This document shows, one piece after another, positions 24,133 through 35,289 of a DNA stretch of 64,000 bases (its first letter is position 1; every line of letters begins with the position of its first letter). Made by a program: the position numbers and the translations under genes. Source of the DNA: Telopea speciosissima. Lineage: Eukaryota > Streptophyta > Magnoliopsida > Proteales > Proteaceae. Below the pieces are notes generated by a model that was not told the origin of the DNA, searched no databases, and worked only from the letters and a program-made list of their open reading frames with translations. The stretch lies in NCBI RefSeq assembly GCF_018873765.1, contig NC_057925.1, positions 19,665,568 to 19,729,567 of the forward strand. Reading direction: 5' to 3'.

Positions 24133-24145
24133 TGGTATCAGAGCC
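24133..24145 (+). promoter_or_regulatory. Copia primer-binding site (initiator tRNA-Met)
   Basis: TGGTATCAGAGCC lies 3 bp after the LTR end. It matches the complement of the 3' end of initiator tRNA-Met, the usual primer of plant copia elements. Equivalent sites are at 17597 and 19667. The first four bases after each LTR vary slightly (GTG or GTA). Confidence 0.85.
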
Positions 24146-25492
24146 ACCTTTCCCACCCATGAATATTAAATAATTAATGGTTTAATATGATTATCATGAG
24201 TGGGATGCAAGTTGGCACATGGGAGGTTAAATTATGGTTGTTGTAACAACCTTCCTATGTGCACATAGGTAGTTACAAGGTTGTTAGTGTAACAACCTAC
24301 TCATGTGATGATGGATTTGATTATTATTTTGTTATTTTCAATTATTGAAACATGTATCCATACAAGATGTGATGCTTATTTTATTTTTTTTTGAATTTTA
24401 ATCATGTGTGTGGGGGGGAGCGCACGCTACCAAGCCTCTATGCGCGCCCCTCCCCCTTTTTCCCTGCCCATTTACATATTTTCTTTTTTAATGGGCTGTT
24501 CCCTACGGTGCCAGTGGCTACTGCCTACGGGAAAAACAGAATTTTTGGTTTCAAAGGAAGAAGATGGGTGAAGGGATCCCTCCCTCCACTCACTTGTAAG
24601 TAAAATATGATATTAATTTTTGAGCTTGGATACATGTTATCACATGTGATGTGGTGGTTCAATAATTGGAGGAATCCATGTAATTTTATTGGTTTACTTG
24701 CTTTAATGCCCATGCATGAAATTATATTATGATGTGATTATGGGAATGACATTCTAATATATAGATGGATTGTTTATGTATGTGATACATGGGGATGGGT
24801 GGATGTGATTCTTCTATCTCTTTCTCTCTCTCCCCCTATCTTTTTTATAAACAAATGTACTCCACCCCATGGGCAACCCAAATGGTAGGTTGGTTTCTCC
24901 ATGCAGGGTTTCTTTATTATTATGGAAAGGAAAGTGTATAGATTTTTCCTAGGTTTCCATTGTAATTTTAGAGGAGTTAGGACTCCCAGGGCATGTTGAT
25001 GGTGATCCACATGTGGCGCTCAAAGCTTATGTAGATGCAAATCACCTACTTTGAAGACGTGATCGGGCAGAGGAGATGATCAAGGCGTGGCATCCATTGC
25101 ATGGTTGATGCACCCAAGTTATTAGTTTATTTTTATTCGGGAGGGTTTCTAAATTGCTTCTAAATAAAAATGCTGTCATCCCATAATCACTATTAATTAA
25201 TGTTGATTAATTATGAATGTTTAAATATATCCATGTATGTGAGAGTTGATTAATCCCTCTTTATTCATAATACATGTATGATATGGACTAGTCTTAATCG
25301 GTAGACATGTCCATGGCCTCCTATTGAAGATAAATGTAGAAAGTGTGTGACATGATCCCGTATAAGTCGACAGGACATTGCTAGAACCTCTATCACATAT
25401 TTATTTATATTTACCTTTATCTAGATATGTTAGGGTATGGATAGTGAGAGGGCACTGCGACAATGAGCCATCTTTCATGATTCCATGATTCT

Positions 25493-25544
25493 AACTAATG
25501 CAATAGATTTCGATCAAAAAAAAAAAAAAAAACTAATGCAATAG
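25493..25544. mobile_element. Tiny poly(A)-tailed insertion with 14-bp target duplication
   Basis: AACTAATGCAATAG occurs at 25493-25506 and again at 25531-25544, around a 24-bp insert ATTTCGATC plus an A run. Unit 3 has only one copy of the site (AACTAATGTAATAG) at the same place. This is the mark of target-primed reverse transcription by LINE machinery. The insert is probably the extreme 3' end of a SINE or LINE copy. Confidence 0.7.
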
Positions 25545-25843
25545 ATAAGTACATGACTTGGGTGTATGTCAGCCGACAGGATCTGGACATGACACCCAGG
25601 TGGCCAAAAATATTGGAAGCCCAAGAGGCGGACAGCTTAGTCCACACTACCATGGTGTGTATAATGACTCCCGATAAGGTAAATTATGCATGCAAGGGTT
25701 GTAGGTATCCAATTCATCTTTTGGGTTATGAGGGAAACCCAAATCATGAAAGACCATTGATGTGTATGTGCTCAATTTATTATTTTCAATGGTTGTTAAT
25801 TAGCATGTGGTTTTTTATTTGTATATGTGTAGATAATTATACG

Positions 25844-28800
25844 ATGGCTGCCGTTAATTCAAACCTATTGACACTCATTAGTGAATACAAATTTAATGGT
25901 ACAAACTATGTTGATTGGTACCGGAGCGTTAAGTTGCTCCTGACTGCTGAAGGACTGTTTACAATTCTAGACGAACAAGTTCCTCCTCAACCCGACACGA
26001 ATGATTTTGAGGCAAATGAAGAGATGCAGGAGTTCCTTATGAGGGATTCCAAGGCATCACTTTATATCCTAGGATCGTTGGAAAAGTCAGTTCTGGACTC
26101 GGTAAAGGATATACGCACAGCTGGGGTAAAATGGATAAGTTTGCTGAATTGTTCAACAGGCAGTTGACACACGCACATTCTAATGCGGTGAGTCAAATCC
26201 ATAACTCCAAGATGTCCCAGGGGACTCCAGTGATGGATCATGTAATGAAAATGATCAATCTGTTTGAAACACTAGAATCCATGGGGATTGATTTCAGCCT
26301 GCGATACAAGATCGATGTGATCTTAACGTCACTCACTTCTGCCTACGCACCTTTTAGGATGTCCTACAAGATGTCCGAGAAGGAGATGGAGCTCACCGAG
26401 CTTGCTAATGCACTGGTAGAGGCTGAAGCGTCCTTGAAAGAGGACAAGGCTGAGGTCAATGCAACTGAGGCAAGGCCTTCTTCAGGTGGGAAGAAGAAGA
26501 AAAAGGGAAGTAAGGGTAAGACCCTGAAAACCAAGGGTGGGAGGTCTAGCAATAAAGGCAAAGGCAAGTGCTTCTATTGCAAAAAGGAAGGTCACTGGAA
26601 AAGAAACTATCGTGCTTACCTAGCTACTGTGAAAGACAAGAAGCCAGATGAAACAGAGACTGCTAAAGAAGGTACATGTGATGTTTACGTTCTTTGCGAG
26701 TCTAATTTATCTTTTGAACCGACCAATTCTTGGTTGGTGGATAGTGGGTCCACTGTTCACATTTGCAATGATTTGCTCGGGTTCAAGGAGACAAGGAACC
26801 TGAAAAGAAATGAAGTGCATCTTCAGATGGGCACTGGAGCTAAGACCATGGCAATGGCTGTGGGAACTTTTATTTTAAATTTTAGTTCTGCTAGTTTAGT
26901 TTTAAAGGATTGCTATTATGTACCCTCTTTTAAGAGGAAGATAATTTCAGTTTCAAAACTTGTTTTGGACGGATATGGTTTTTCCTTTAATTCTAAGTTG
27001 ACTATTCATTTTAATGATTCCTTTGTGGCATCCGGTTATATGCAAAGTGGTTTGTATTTTCTAGATTGCCCTATTAGAACGAATGTTGTTTCAAATGTTG
27101 ATTTGAAATGGAAAGCAGCTCTAGTGAACTCAACATACCTGTGGCATCTAAAATTAGGTCACATTAACTTGGATCGAATCAATAGATTGGTGAGGGATGG
27201 TCCCTTAGAGAGTCTGAGGGTGGAACCATTCCCCACCTATGAGTCATGCCTTCAGGGCAAAATGACCAAGAAACCCTTTCGTAATAAAGGTACTAGAGCC
27301 ACAGATTTGTTGGAGTTGATACACATTGACGTGTGTGGACCCATAAACATACAAGCAAGGTATGGGTATAAGTACTTTATCACATTCACCGATGATTACT
27401 CTAAATATGGTTACATATACTTGATGCGTAGGAAATCGGAGGCCTTTGATAAATTCAAAGAATTCCAAGCTGCGATCGAAAGACAGCTCGACAAACGCGT
27501 CAAGTCCTTACGATCAGATCGTGGAGGGGAGTATCTATCGGATGAATTTAAAGATTATCTCATATCACAAGGGATAGTTAGTCAACTAACTAATCCTGGC
27601 ACACCACAGCAAAATGGTGTATCCGAACGACGCAATCGGACTCTGTTGGATATGGTCCGGACGATGCTCACTTATAGTGAGCTGCCTCTCTTTTTCTGGG
27701 GGTGCACATTAGAAACAGCGATATATATCTTGAATAGGGTTCCATCCAAGTTTGTAGCCAAGACACCCTTTGAGTTGTGAAAAGGGCGTAAGCCCAGTAT
27801 TCAACACCTTAGGATTTGGGGTTGCATAGCACATGTGCAAAAACAATAGACAGACAAGTTGGAATCCAGGACTTCAAGATGCTATTTCTTAGGCTACCCC
27901 AAAGGCACGATAGGCTATTATTTCTATGACCCGGTTGATTAAAAGGTCATTGTAAGTAAACATGTCATATTTCTGGAGGAAGAAATGATGACCCAGAGGT
28001 CTGAACCTAGGGGTGTCAATGGGCCGGTTCGGGCTTTTCGGTTTCGGTGTGACTTTTATAGAAACCGAAACCAAACCATTAAGAAATGTTCGGTGTCGGT
28101 GCGGTTTCGGTTTCAGTGCGGTTTGGTTTTGTGTCGGTTTTGGTTTATGATAACGGGTTGATATCGGTTTGGTACCGATTTTATATAACTAGTGAGGTCC
28201 GATTAGAGCTAATTTTTCTTCTCTTTCTCTTTTAAGTACATAAAATATTTCAAATACAATGCATCTTTGTATCCTATGTCCTATGGCCTCTGGATACAAT
28301 TGGTTGGGTAATCACTAACAAAGCATATGAGATAAAGTGAGAAACTATCACAATACATTTAGGGGGCAATGGGGCATTAGGCATTTATTGATTTACTTAT
28401 TTATCGGGTTAGGTCGGTTTGGTTTGGGTTCGGGCCTAACGGTTCGGGCTACCAGTGCACCGTCGGGCTAGCCCAAACCAAACCAAACTGTTTGCCTCTC
28501 TGGATCCACAAACCGAACCCGAACCATTAAGAGTTCGGTCCGGTGTGGTCCGGGCTCGTTCGGGCCGGTTTCATCGGTTCGGGTTGGGTATTGACACCCC
28601 TATCTGAACCAGTAGTCATTAAGGAGCTATCAGATGGCTCAAAAACGTCACTCCTAGAAGTGAGACCAATTAACATACCCGCTGAAATACCAACACCTGA
28701 AGAACCTCGACGCAGTGGGAGGACTATTAGACCACCCACTAGACTTACTCTTCTAACCGAAGAGGAAACAATGGAAGAGTTCCACATGGTATCGGTTGAA

Positions 28801-30390
28801 TCGGATGATGATCCGATAACATACTCTGAGGCTCTAAAGGATGTTGATGCCACTAGGTGGCTGGAGGCAATGCGCTCTAAAATCGATTCGATGCATTCCA
28901 ACAAGATCTGGACTCTAGTCGATCCACCACTTGGTGTCAAGCCAATTGGATGCAAATGGATCTTTAAGAGGAAGAAGGGCGCAGATGGAAAGGTCGAGAG
29001 ATTCAAACCGAGACTGGTGGCAAAGGGCTATACCCAGAAATAGGGTATAGACTATGAGGAAACCTTTTCACCCGTGGCGATGAAGAAATCCATCAGAATT
29101 TTATTAGCTATCTTCGCACACTTGAATTATGAAATCTGGCAAATGGATGTGCAGACTGCATTCCTGAACGGGTTCCTACAAGAGAAAATCTACATGGAAT
29201 AGCCAGAGGGGTTGTCTTCCTTGGAGGACGAAAGAAAGGTGTGCAAATTGCAGAGGTCCATTTATGGGCTGAAGCAGGCTTCCAGGAGCTGGAACATCAG
29301 GTTTGATCAATCAATCAAATCGTTTGGTTTTGATCAAAACATGGATGAACCATGCGTTTACAAGAAGATCAGTGGGAGGGTGGTATGTTTTCTTGTTTTA
29401 TACTTAGATGACATATTACTGATTGGTAACGATGTAAGTTTTCTTTCATCAGTAAAACAGTGGTTATCCACAACGTTTGCGATGAAAGACCTTGGTGAAG
29501 CTAGTTATATCCTTAGGATCAAACTCGTAAGAGATTGCCAGAAAAGGATGCTAGGCTTGTCACAGGCTACCTATATAGATAAAGTCCTGGCCAGATTTAG
29601 CATGGAGAACTCCAAGAGGGGAAGTGTTCCCTTTAGACAAGGAGTCAGTCTTTCCAGATCTCAATGTCCTTAGTCTCAAACTGACATTGAAGAGATGAAG
29701 AGGATTCCCTATGCCTCAGCAGTAGGGAGTCTTATGTACGCTATATTATGTATGAAGCCGGACATTTGCTATGCAATAGATATGGTAAGTCATTATCAAT
29801 CTAACCCTGGACGCGAGCATTGGAGTGCTGTCAAGAATATCCTTAAGTACCTGAGAAGGACTAAGGAATATTTCTTGGTTTTTGGATCTGATCAATTGTC
29901 AGTGTTGTGACACATAGATTCGGACTTCCAAACTGACAAGGATGGCAGAAAATCCATGCCTGGGATGGTATATCTAATGGGTGGTGGTGCCATTGTGTGG
30001 AGGAGTGCGAAACAAAAGTTTACAGGCGATTCTACTACCGAAGCAGAATACCTTGCAGCTTGTGATGCAGTAAAGGAAGGTGTTTGGCTGAGGAAATTCC
30101 TATCAGATTTGGAGGTAGTCCCTGACCTTGTCAAGGGCCTCATTCCCCTGTTATGTGACAACAGAGGGGCCATTGCACAAGCTAAGGAGCCTAGGGCTCA
30201 TCAAAGGAACAAGCACGTGCAGCGGAAGTATCACCTCAACAAAGAGATTATCCAGCAGGGCGACGTGAGTATCTCCAAAGTGGACACAACTGAAAATGTG
30301 TCTGATGCCATGACAAAGGGTTTGTCACCAGGAGTGTTTGAGAAACACATGGAGGGCATGGGTTTAAAATGCATGGGGAATTGGCTTTGA
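25844..30390 (+). pseudogene. Copia unit 4: near-complete gag-pol with MITE insertion and stops
   Basis: gag starts at 25844 (MAAVNSNLLTLISEYKFNGT). One base is missing in the G run near 26125, which shifts the frame; it reopens at 26131-27780. It carries gag, knuckle CFYCKKEGHWKRNY, protease LVDSGSTVHIC and a complete integrase core (SLRSDRGGEYLS, NGVSERRNRTLLDMVRTML). A Trp codon has become TGA at 27778-27780. A hAT MITE interrupts 28008-28602. RT follows with WLEAMRSKIDSM, CKWIFKRK, WQMDVQTAFLNG and YLDD at 29401. TAG stops lie at 29041, 29200 and 29671 (the first two look like CAG to TAG). RNase H then shows STTEAEYLAACDAVKEGVWL and runs to TGA at 30388-30390. This is the only copy that reaches RT and RNase H. 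Confidence 0.92.
28008..28602. mobile_element. hAT-type MITE with 8-bp target duplication
   Basis: Ends are TAGGGGTGTCAAT and ATTGACACCCCTA, perfect 13-bp inverted repeats of the hAT consensus type. The flanks are TCTGAACC at 28000-28007 and 28603-28610, a perfect 8-bp duplication as hAT transposases make. The subterminal parts are rich in GGTTCGGG and GGTTTCGGTT. The centre is AT-rich and non-coding. It sits between the integrase and RT of copia unit 4 and duplicates the codons for SEP. Confidence 0.92.
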
Positions 30391-30406
30391 TGTACACGTG
30401 GGAGAT

Positions 30407-32145
30407 TATTGGATAAGTGTGTGTCCATCAAACCCGGTTCGGTCTGGTTCTACCTGGTTCACCTTTGTATTGAACATTTATACATTTTAGTTTAATATTA
30501 TCACATGCGATATAATCTTTTTGAGCATTATGTGTCCCTAAGTTTTACTTAAAATGGTAGTCACGACAAGGGTTTGGGCTAGACACCCTTATCATATGGT
30601 CGTAGCATTGGGTATGCCTAGACATGCGATGTCAAGGTACGAATGCGAGTGCTCACATGTTTGATGTGTGCATTGGCGAAGAATCTACTTTGTTGATTCC
30701 CTCATGTATTACTGCCAATTGTAGGAAGGGATAGACATGTGTCACTGACACCCTATGCCTGAGGGAACCTTGTCGCTACAAAGTGTGACCGCATTCTTTG
30801 GTTTATCAATGACTGAGACTCAAGCAAGTCAAAGCCGGTGTTCTAGGAATGCGTGAACACTTTGTGAGTAAAGGAGTTATCCAACACGGTCATCACTGCC
30901 TGATTGGGGAACACCAAGATAGAGACTGTCTGTGCATGGTCGGATCAGAATCTGGATCCAGTGCCATTTTGGAAATGGTTTTACAAAATCTATTTTACAT
31001 AAAATGATACATTATTTATTGTGTTTAATCGAGTTTTGCGGGACCCGATCAGATGCACAGATGCTCGTATATGGACATGGACATGTACTATGGATTGGGG
31101 TTTGGCAGTACATGTGTACATGCCCTAGATTCCATAATGATGGTGTTGATTAGTGGGGGGGTTGTATATGATAAATAGTTATCATATAGGGAGTTATTTG
31201 GAATTTGCTATTTTAATTAGTACTTTATTTAATTAATGGATATGGTGCAATTTGTAATTATCCATTAAATATTAAATAAAGTAATTAATTAATACTTTCC
31301 CTATTAGATTCTGCTTCTTCACCAAACAAAGGACTCTGAGATGAACAGATAAAGCCAATCTGAGATAAATAGATAACGCCTATCTGAGATAAACAGATAG
31401 AGGCTATCTGTGATAAACAGATAGAACAAATCAGGAGAGAGAGTGTCAGACTCTCACAGGGATTCTTCCCATCTGGGTTTTAGAGACCCTCTATAAATAG
31501 AAGCCAAAACGCAGGAGGGGAGGCAGGCTTCCACAATTTTCACAGCCACCCCCTCCCACGGTTTTGGCTCTCCTTCTCTCTCTCTTGTGATTTCTTCTTC
31601 TTGCTCTCTCATTTTGAGAGCTAGGGTTTTAGGAACCCAGATCTGGTTGGAGAAATATTCGGATTGGCTTAGAGAACCTTGGTAGCACCATTGGAGGTTC
31701 AGATCTGTCTGCTTGGAGTGCTTCTTGGAAGAAGAACCACTATCTATTGGAGGAGCAACACTTACGGCTCACCAAATTAGCAGTTCTTGATTAATTCCTT
31801 CAGTTTTTTTTATTTAATATTTATGGGATGCAAAAGAAACTCGAATCGATTATTTTCCGCTGCGCATTCGAGTATGAGATGGATCCCTCTTGCCATGTGA
31901 TGGACTAGAGATGAATTTCTCGGTCCCTATTGTGATAATTAATTTTGTGGGACACAATAGGGAAGGAGAAACCCTAATAGGGATGCACCAGGGTTCCCAT
32001 GGGCGACCATAGGAAACCCTAAAATTTCATGGGGCACCCATGGGACACCATGGGATAACCCAGGGCGTGCAAAACCCTAATTTTTCTGTATATTGGTTTC
32101 CCTAAGGAACCATAGTTTTTCCCTGGACCGTTGTTTTGACCAACA
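30407..32145 (+). repeat. Copia 3' LTR, full length (about 1.74 kb)
   Basis: It follows a polypurine tract (GTGGGAGAT, 30398-30406) just after the pol stop. It starts TATTGG and ends CCAACA; a TG to TA change restores the expected TGTTGG/CCAACA terminal inverted repeat. The last 844 bp match the three upstream LTRs; the first 895 bp (30407-31301) occur only here. Other start points (31163 after a G run, or 31302) are possible but less likely. The following bases GGATC would be the right target duplication; no left partner survives. Confidence 0.75.
31317..31499 (+). promoter_or_regulatory. LTR promoter: GATAA direct repeats plus TATA box
   Basis: Four imperfect 24-25 bp direct repeats of the type ATCTGAGATAAACAGATAA lie about 60-180 bp upstream of TATAAATA (31492). 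Each contains GATAA cores. The same arrangement is present in all four LTRs. Repeated short motifs upstream of the TATA box are a common enhancer layout in copia U3 regions. The binding factor is not known from the sequence. Confidence 0.6.
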
Positions 32146-32769
32146 GGATCATCTGCGAAACAAAGATAAATACAAAAGGATCAAAGGAGCTGAATCTGGA
32201 GGCCCCTAGCAGAAATAATTAAACGAGTTACTTGATATGTGTTGCAACAAATGGAGTTTCCTAATTTGTGCAAATGATCTGTCTTGTCTACTCAACCCAA
32301 CTACGTAATATGAATAAAATTCTCTTACCTTGACACAATTATTCTAAAATAATGCGACCATTATATCATAATTATGAAGCTGAAACTGCAAATTAATAAA
32401 AGTGAAGCATATATTGATATAATTAATTACACATGAAGTGTAATATAGGGGACTCCCCAAGTAAGAGTACAAGAACAACTTGTCTGAAAGAAATAATTTT
32501 GTGCATGAACAATGCTTATGCACCATGTCAAGTAAAACAGAATACAGAAACTTACACCTTTTCAACTCAAAGTTTGGTTTGTTGGATATGTAAACTTCTA
32601 GGTTCAAACACTAAAAGAAACTTAAAAATACACGGAATCCACGCAAGAAAGAAGATAAAGAAGCAGTTCCAATGGTTGGAGAAAGTTTCAAATAGACCTA
32701 AGCCAAGAACACATCATATGGAGACAGAGCTTGAGAATTTTATTTTGTGATGACCAAATTAGATACTAG
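32146..32769. other. Intergenic between copia array and DUF247 pseudogene
   Basis: AT-rich, no recognised features. It contains the 3' flank of the minus-strand DUF247 gene. Confidence 0.5.
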
Positions 32770-34664
32770 CTAGCCAAAGGAGTGAATTTTCCTTGAGGGA
32801 GTTGGAGCTTTCCGTTCTCCTTCGCCTCTGTCTCCTTTGATGGCATAGTAGGTCTGCACACAGGTGAGAATGATAATAGTAAGTGCAACAAAGAAGGCAA
32901 CAACAGTCCAGGGGCTACTGAAATGTGTCTGACGAAAGTCAGTCATCCATATAGAAATCTTGTTCTTGTTGTACTTCTCAATCTTTCTCTTAACTTCAAG
33001 ATATTCTGAAGGACTTGGCACCAAGTTGATTGCCAATTCATTGAAAAGATCAGCCACTTGTTGGTCACTGCCAAGTAAATTTGGAGTATACCCTTAGATC
33101 TCAGCTCCTTCATGTCTTCAGGACTATCAATAAGTGCATCCAGTAAAACAATGTATGAGGTGACCACATAGTCACTGGGACCATCAGGGCTTGCTTCATA
33201 AGCTACCAAGTTCAATAGTATTGACTTTGTTAGATCATCAATGACAATATGAGGAAGGACCAGATCTCCACCGATACAGTCATTTATGAAATAAACATTT
33301 CTTAAGCTCCCACCCTCGCTCCTCTTGCACTCAATCCCTGATTTTTTAAGCTCAAAGACTGAACGAAATGTGTGCTTACCATCATTGCTCTTCTTTGAAG
33401 GTTCAGATTTTCTGTGTTGATCATTATCATGACCAATGAGTTTCTTGTGCAGTAGGTCAAGGAGGTGAGCAGGCTTATAATCTTCATTCTCTGGAGATGT
33501 ATTGCTTTCGAGATTAAGTGGCATCTTTACAAATTTGTGGATGAGATCTTGCCAATACTTTTCTCTGTGTCTGAAGCTCATTAATGCCTCAAGAACCAGA
33601 AAGGGCAGTTGGTTCTCCAGCAAGAACAAGTCCCTTGATGCGAAAGCTATTTGATTAGTCTTCATCTTTGTATCCCTGTGGTTGTCATTGACTACACAAT
33701 CAATGAAATGTAGAACAAAACAACCATCCAGGAACATATTAGAACTGATAAATTATGGAACATGGAAGGAGAACAATATCAAAAGGATTTTCATTATGCT
33801 TGCATACCTTGCATACCTTAATGATTACAAAGAAAGGGCCTCATATATATAGGGCTAAGAGAAACTACTTACCTAATATAAGAGATACTACTTACCTATA
33901 ATAGTAGGAGTATATATGGGTGAAGGAATCCACATGTTGGAAACTCAATCACCTATTATACGCGTACACATTCCAAATATAAAGGATTACAATATGATAT
34001 TTACCATTTATGGAAGATTGAGAGAGATACATTGAAGATTGCATAAGATTATGAATTTTATTCCTAATATAACTAAACTACTTACTTAAAGTGTTGTTGA
34101 GATAAGGATGGAGGATCCTTCTCTTATTCTAATACTAATATTTCTAATATTTCTCTAATAGAACATCATGTGTGTGAATTGATCAGCACTTAAATCTGCT
34201 GTCGAATTCTTGTCATAATAAGCCCTTGCATTGTGAGACACCTCATCAAATTTGACTAATTTTTCACTCTCTCTACCAATGAACTCCTTTGCTATTGAAG
34301 CCTTGAGCTTCTCCACTTGTGCAAACTTTGGGTTCCCATCTTTATCTTTGTCCTGACTGTGATAAGGACCAATGGAGACCACCATGGGATCAAAGCAGTC
34401 CTTGTTTTTTTCAGTGTCCCGTAGAATTGCTGGAACCTTATCTATTCCAGCCCTAGTTTCAGGTTGATGAGCGGTTTCTTGCTCACATAGTAAGGGCAAC
34501 AACCACTGTGGACAGGACCCTGAAGTCTCTGTGATCACCGCAGAACATTCATGCTCATCTACTATAATGTCAGGCTCGGTACTGCCTCTGCTTTCTATGA
34601 CCACCTTCCTCTTCTCGGACATATCAATTGAAACAGAAACGCGTCTTTCATTGTTGTTGGCCAT
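32770..34664 (-). pseudogene. DUF247 (UPF0481) protein gene, split by a solo LTR and frameshifted
   Basis: DUF247 proteins are plant-specific, membrane-anchored proteins of largely unknown role; in grasses, members are linked to self-incompatibility. The likely start is the Met at 34664 (MANNNERRVSVSIDM), just after an acceptor-like TGTTTCAG, so a 5' UTR intron is possible. The first 168 codons include KVPAILRDTEKNKDCFDPMV and VSIGPYH, the family hallmark. Coding is interrupted at 34160 by an LTR and resumes at 33736 (FLDGCFVLHFIDCVV, then DLFLLENQLPFLVLEAL). One base is missing near 33082, after ELRSKGI. The other frame then gives GSDQQVADLFNEL and a C-terminal membrane helix (TVVAFFVALTIIILTCVQTY). 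Without the LTR and frameshift the length would be about 490 residues, normal for the family. Apart from these two lesions the sequence is well kept, so inactivation is probably recent. Confidence 0.92.
33737..34160. mobile_element. Solo copia-type LTR inside the DUF247 coding exon
   Basis: 424 bp beginning TATTAGA and ending TCTAATA, decayed forms of TGTTAGA...TCTAACA. It is flanked by GAACA at 33732-33736 and 34161-34165, a perfect 5-bp target duplication. On the minus strand it has a TATA-like CTATATATATGAGG. No PBS, coding region or second LTR is present, so it is the product of LTR-LTR recombination. The family differs from the 15-32 kb array. Confidence 0.85.
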
Positions 34665-34780
34665 CACTGAAACACACAACAAAAGGCTCAGTTAATATTA
34701 TTACTGCAATGGTACATTTACATTTGCATTTGCATTTTATATGATGACTGAAAGTAGAAAGTTCTTTTACTGTGCTTTTC

Positions 34781-35154
34781 TCAACAAGCTTGGTATTGCA
34801 TAGGAATTCCTGTAGTAGTTGTTTTTGTGTCTCTGGTTTTTCTCTTTGTTGAACTCATTAATATGGTCTTACCCTTGGCAGATTTTAGAGGGATGTAGTT
34901 CCAAGAAAAGTATAAAGAGTTATTGGCATCAGGGTCTATTGTATTTATGGCTCCACAAACTTCAAACATCAGGCATCCTTCACCAGGAATTGATATTGCT
35001 CTTTTTGGTACAGAGACTTGAGCTGCAATAGGGGAATCCTCTTTCTGCCTCTCCATTTTTCCAAAGCTTCTTGTATTGAAACTGCTTTTTTTTTTTTTTC
35101 TTTCAAAATGGTGGATCCATAGAGAATCCTATTACTTACAAATTGTTGAATCAA
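34781..35154 (-). other. Exon-like open frame of unknown identity
   Basis: A minus-strand frame reads through MERQKEDSPIAAQVSVPKRA and GEGCLMFEVCGAINTIDPDA and ends SWNYIPLKSAKG, followed by a GGTAAG donor-like site. The region upstream has an A-rich tract and AAAGCAG. Codon use and hydrophobic pattern look protein-like. I do not recognise the family. It may be an orphan exon next to the DUF247 gene. Confidence 0.3.
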
Positions 35155-35289
35155 TCATAATAACAGGTCCAAGGAGAGGTCTTGAATTACAGTGTTCTTT
35201 GTCCTGTTATTCAGCATTTCAGCCAACAGTGAATGGGTCCCACCTAAGCTTCTGCCCAATTTAGAAATTTACAAGGGGCCTATAAAGGA

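Larger units (their letters stand above)
15142..32145 (+). mobile_element. Tandem array of one Ty1/copia LTR-retrotransposon family (four internal regions, four LTRs)
   Basis: The order is: truncated internal region 1 - LTR - internal 2 - LTR - internal 3 - LTR - internal 4 (complete to RNase H) - LTR. Neighbouring copies share one LTR, which is not the head-to-tail arrangement of independent insertions. The LTRs at 16750, 18820 and 23286 all begin at the same internal LTR position (TATTAGATTCTGC). Each is fused to the same integrase position (after GTAGCCAAGACAC), so all three upstream copies inherit a single deletion that removed RT, RNase H and the first 895 bp of the LTR. The left end (15142) is cut within gag. 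The right end is CCAACA followed by unique sequence. Confidence 0.85.

Noticed and set aside
28527-29006. 159-codon minus-strand ORF opposite the copia RT
   Set aside because: Shadow of the RT frame, extended by the end of the MITE. No family features.
31163-32145. Copia 3' LTR starting at 31163 (after a G run) or at 31302
   Set aside because: The GTGGGAGAT tract right after the pol stop and the TATTGG/CCAACA ends favour 30407. The 31302 point is explained by the deletion junction shared by the upstream copies. Not fully excluded.
33737-34160. An intron in the DUF247 gene
   Set aside because: No GT-AG pair joins the frame, while a perfect 5-bp duplication and LTR-like ends explain the interruption. 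DUF247 coding regions are usually uninterrupted.
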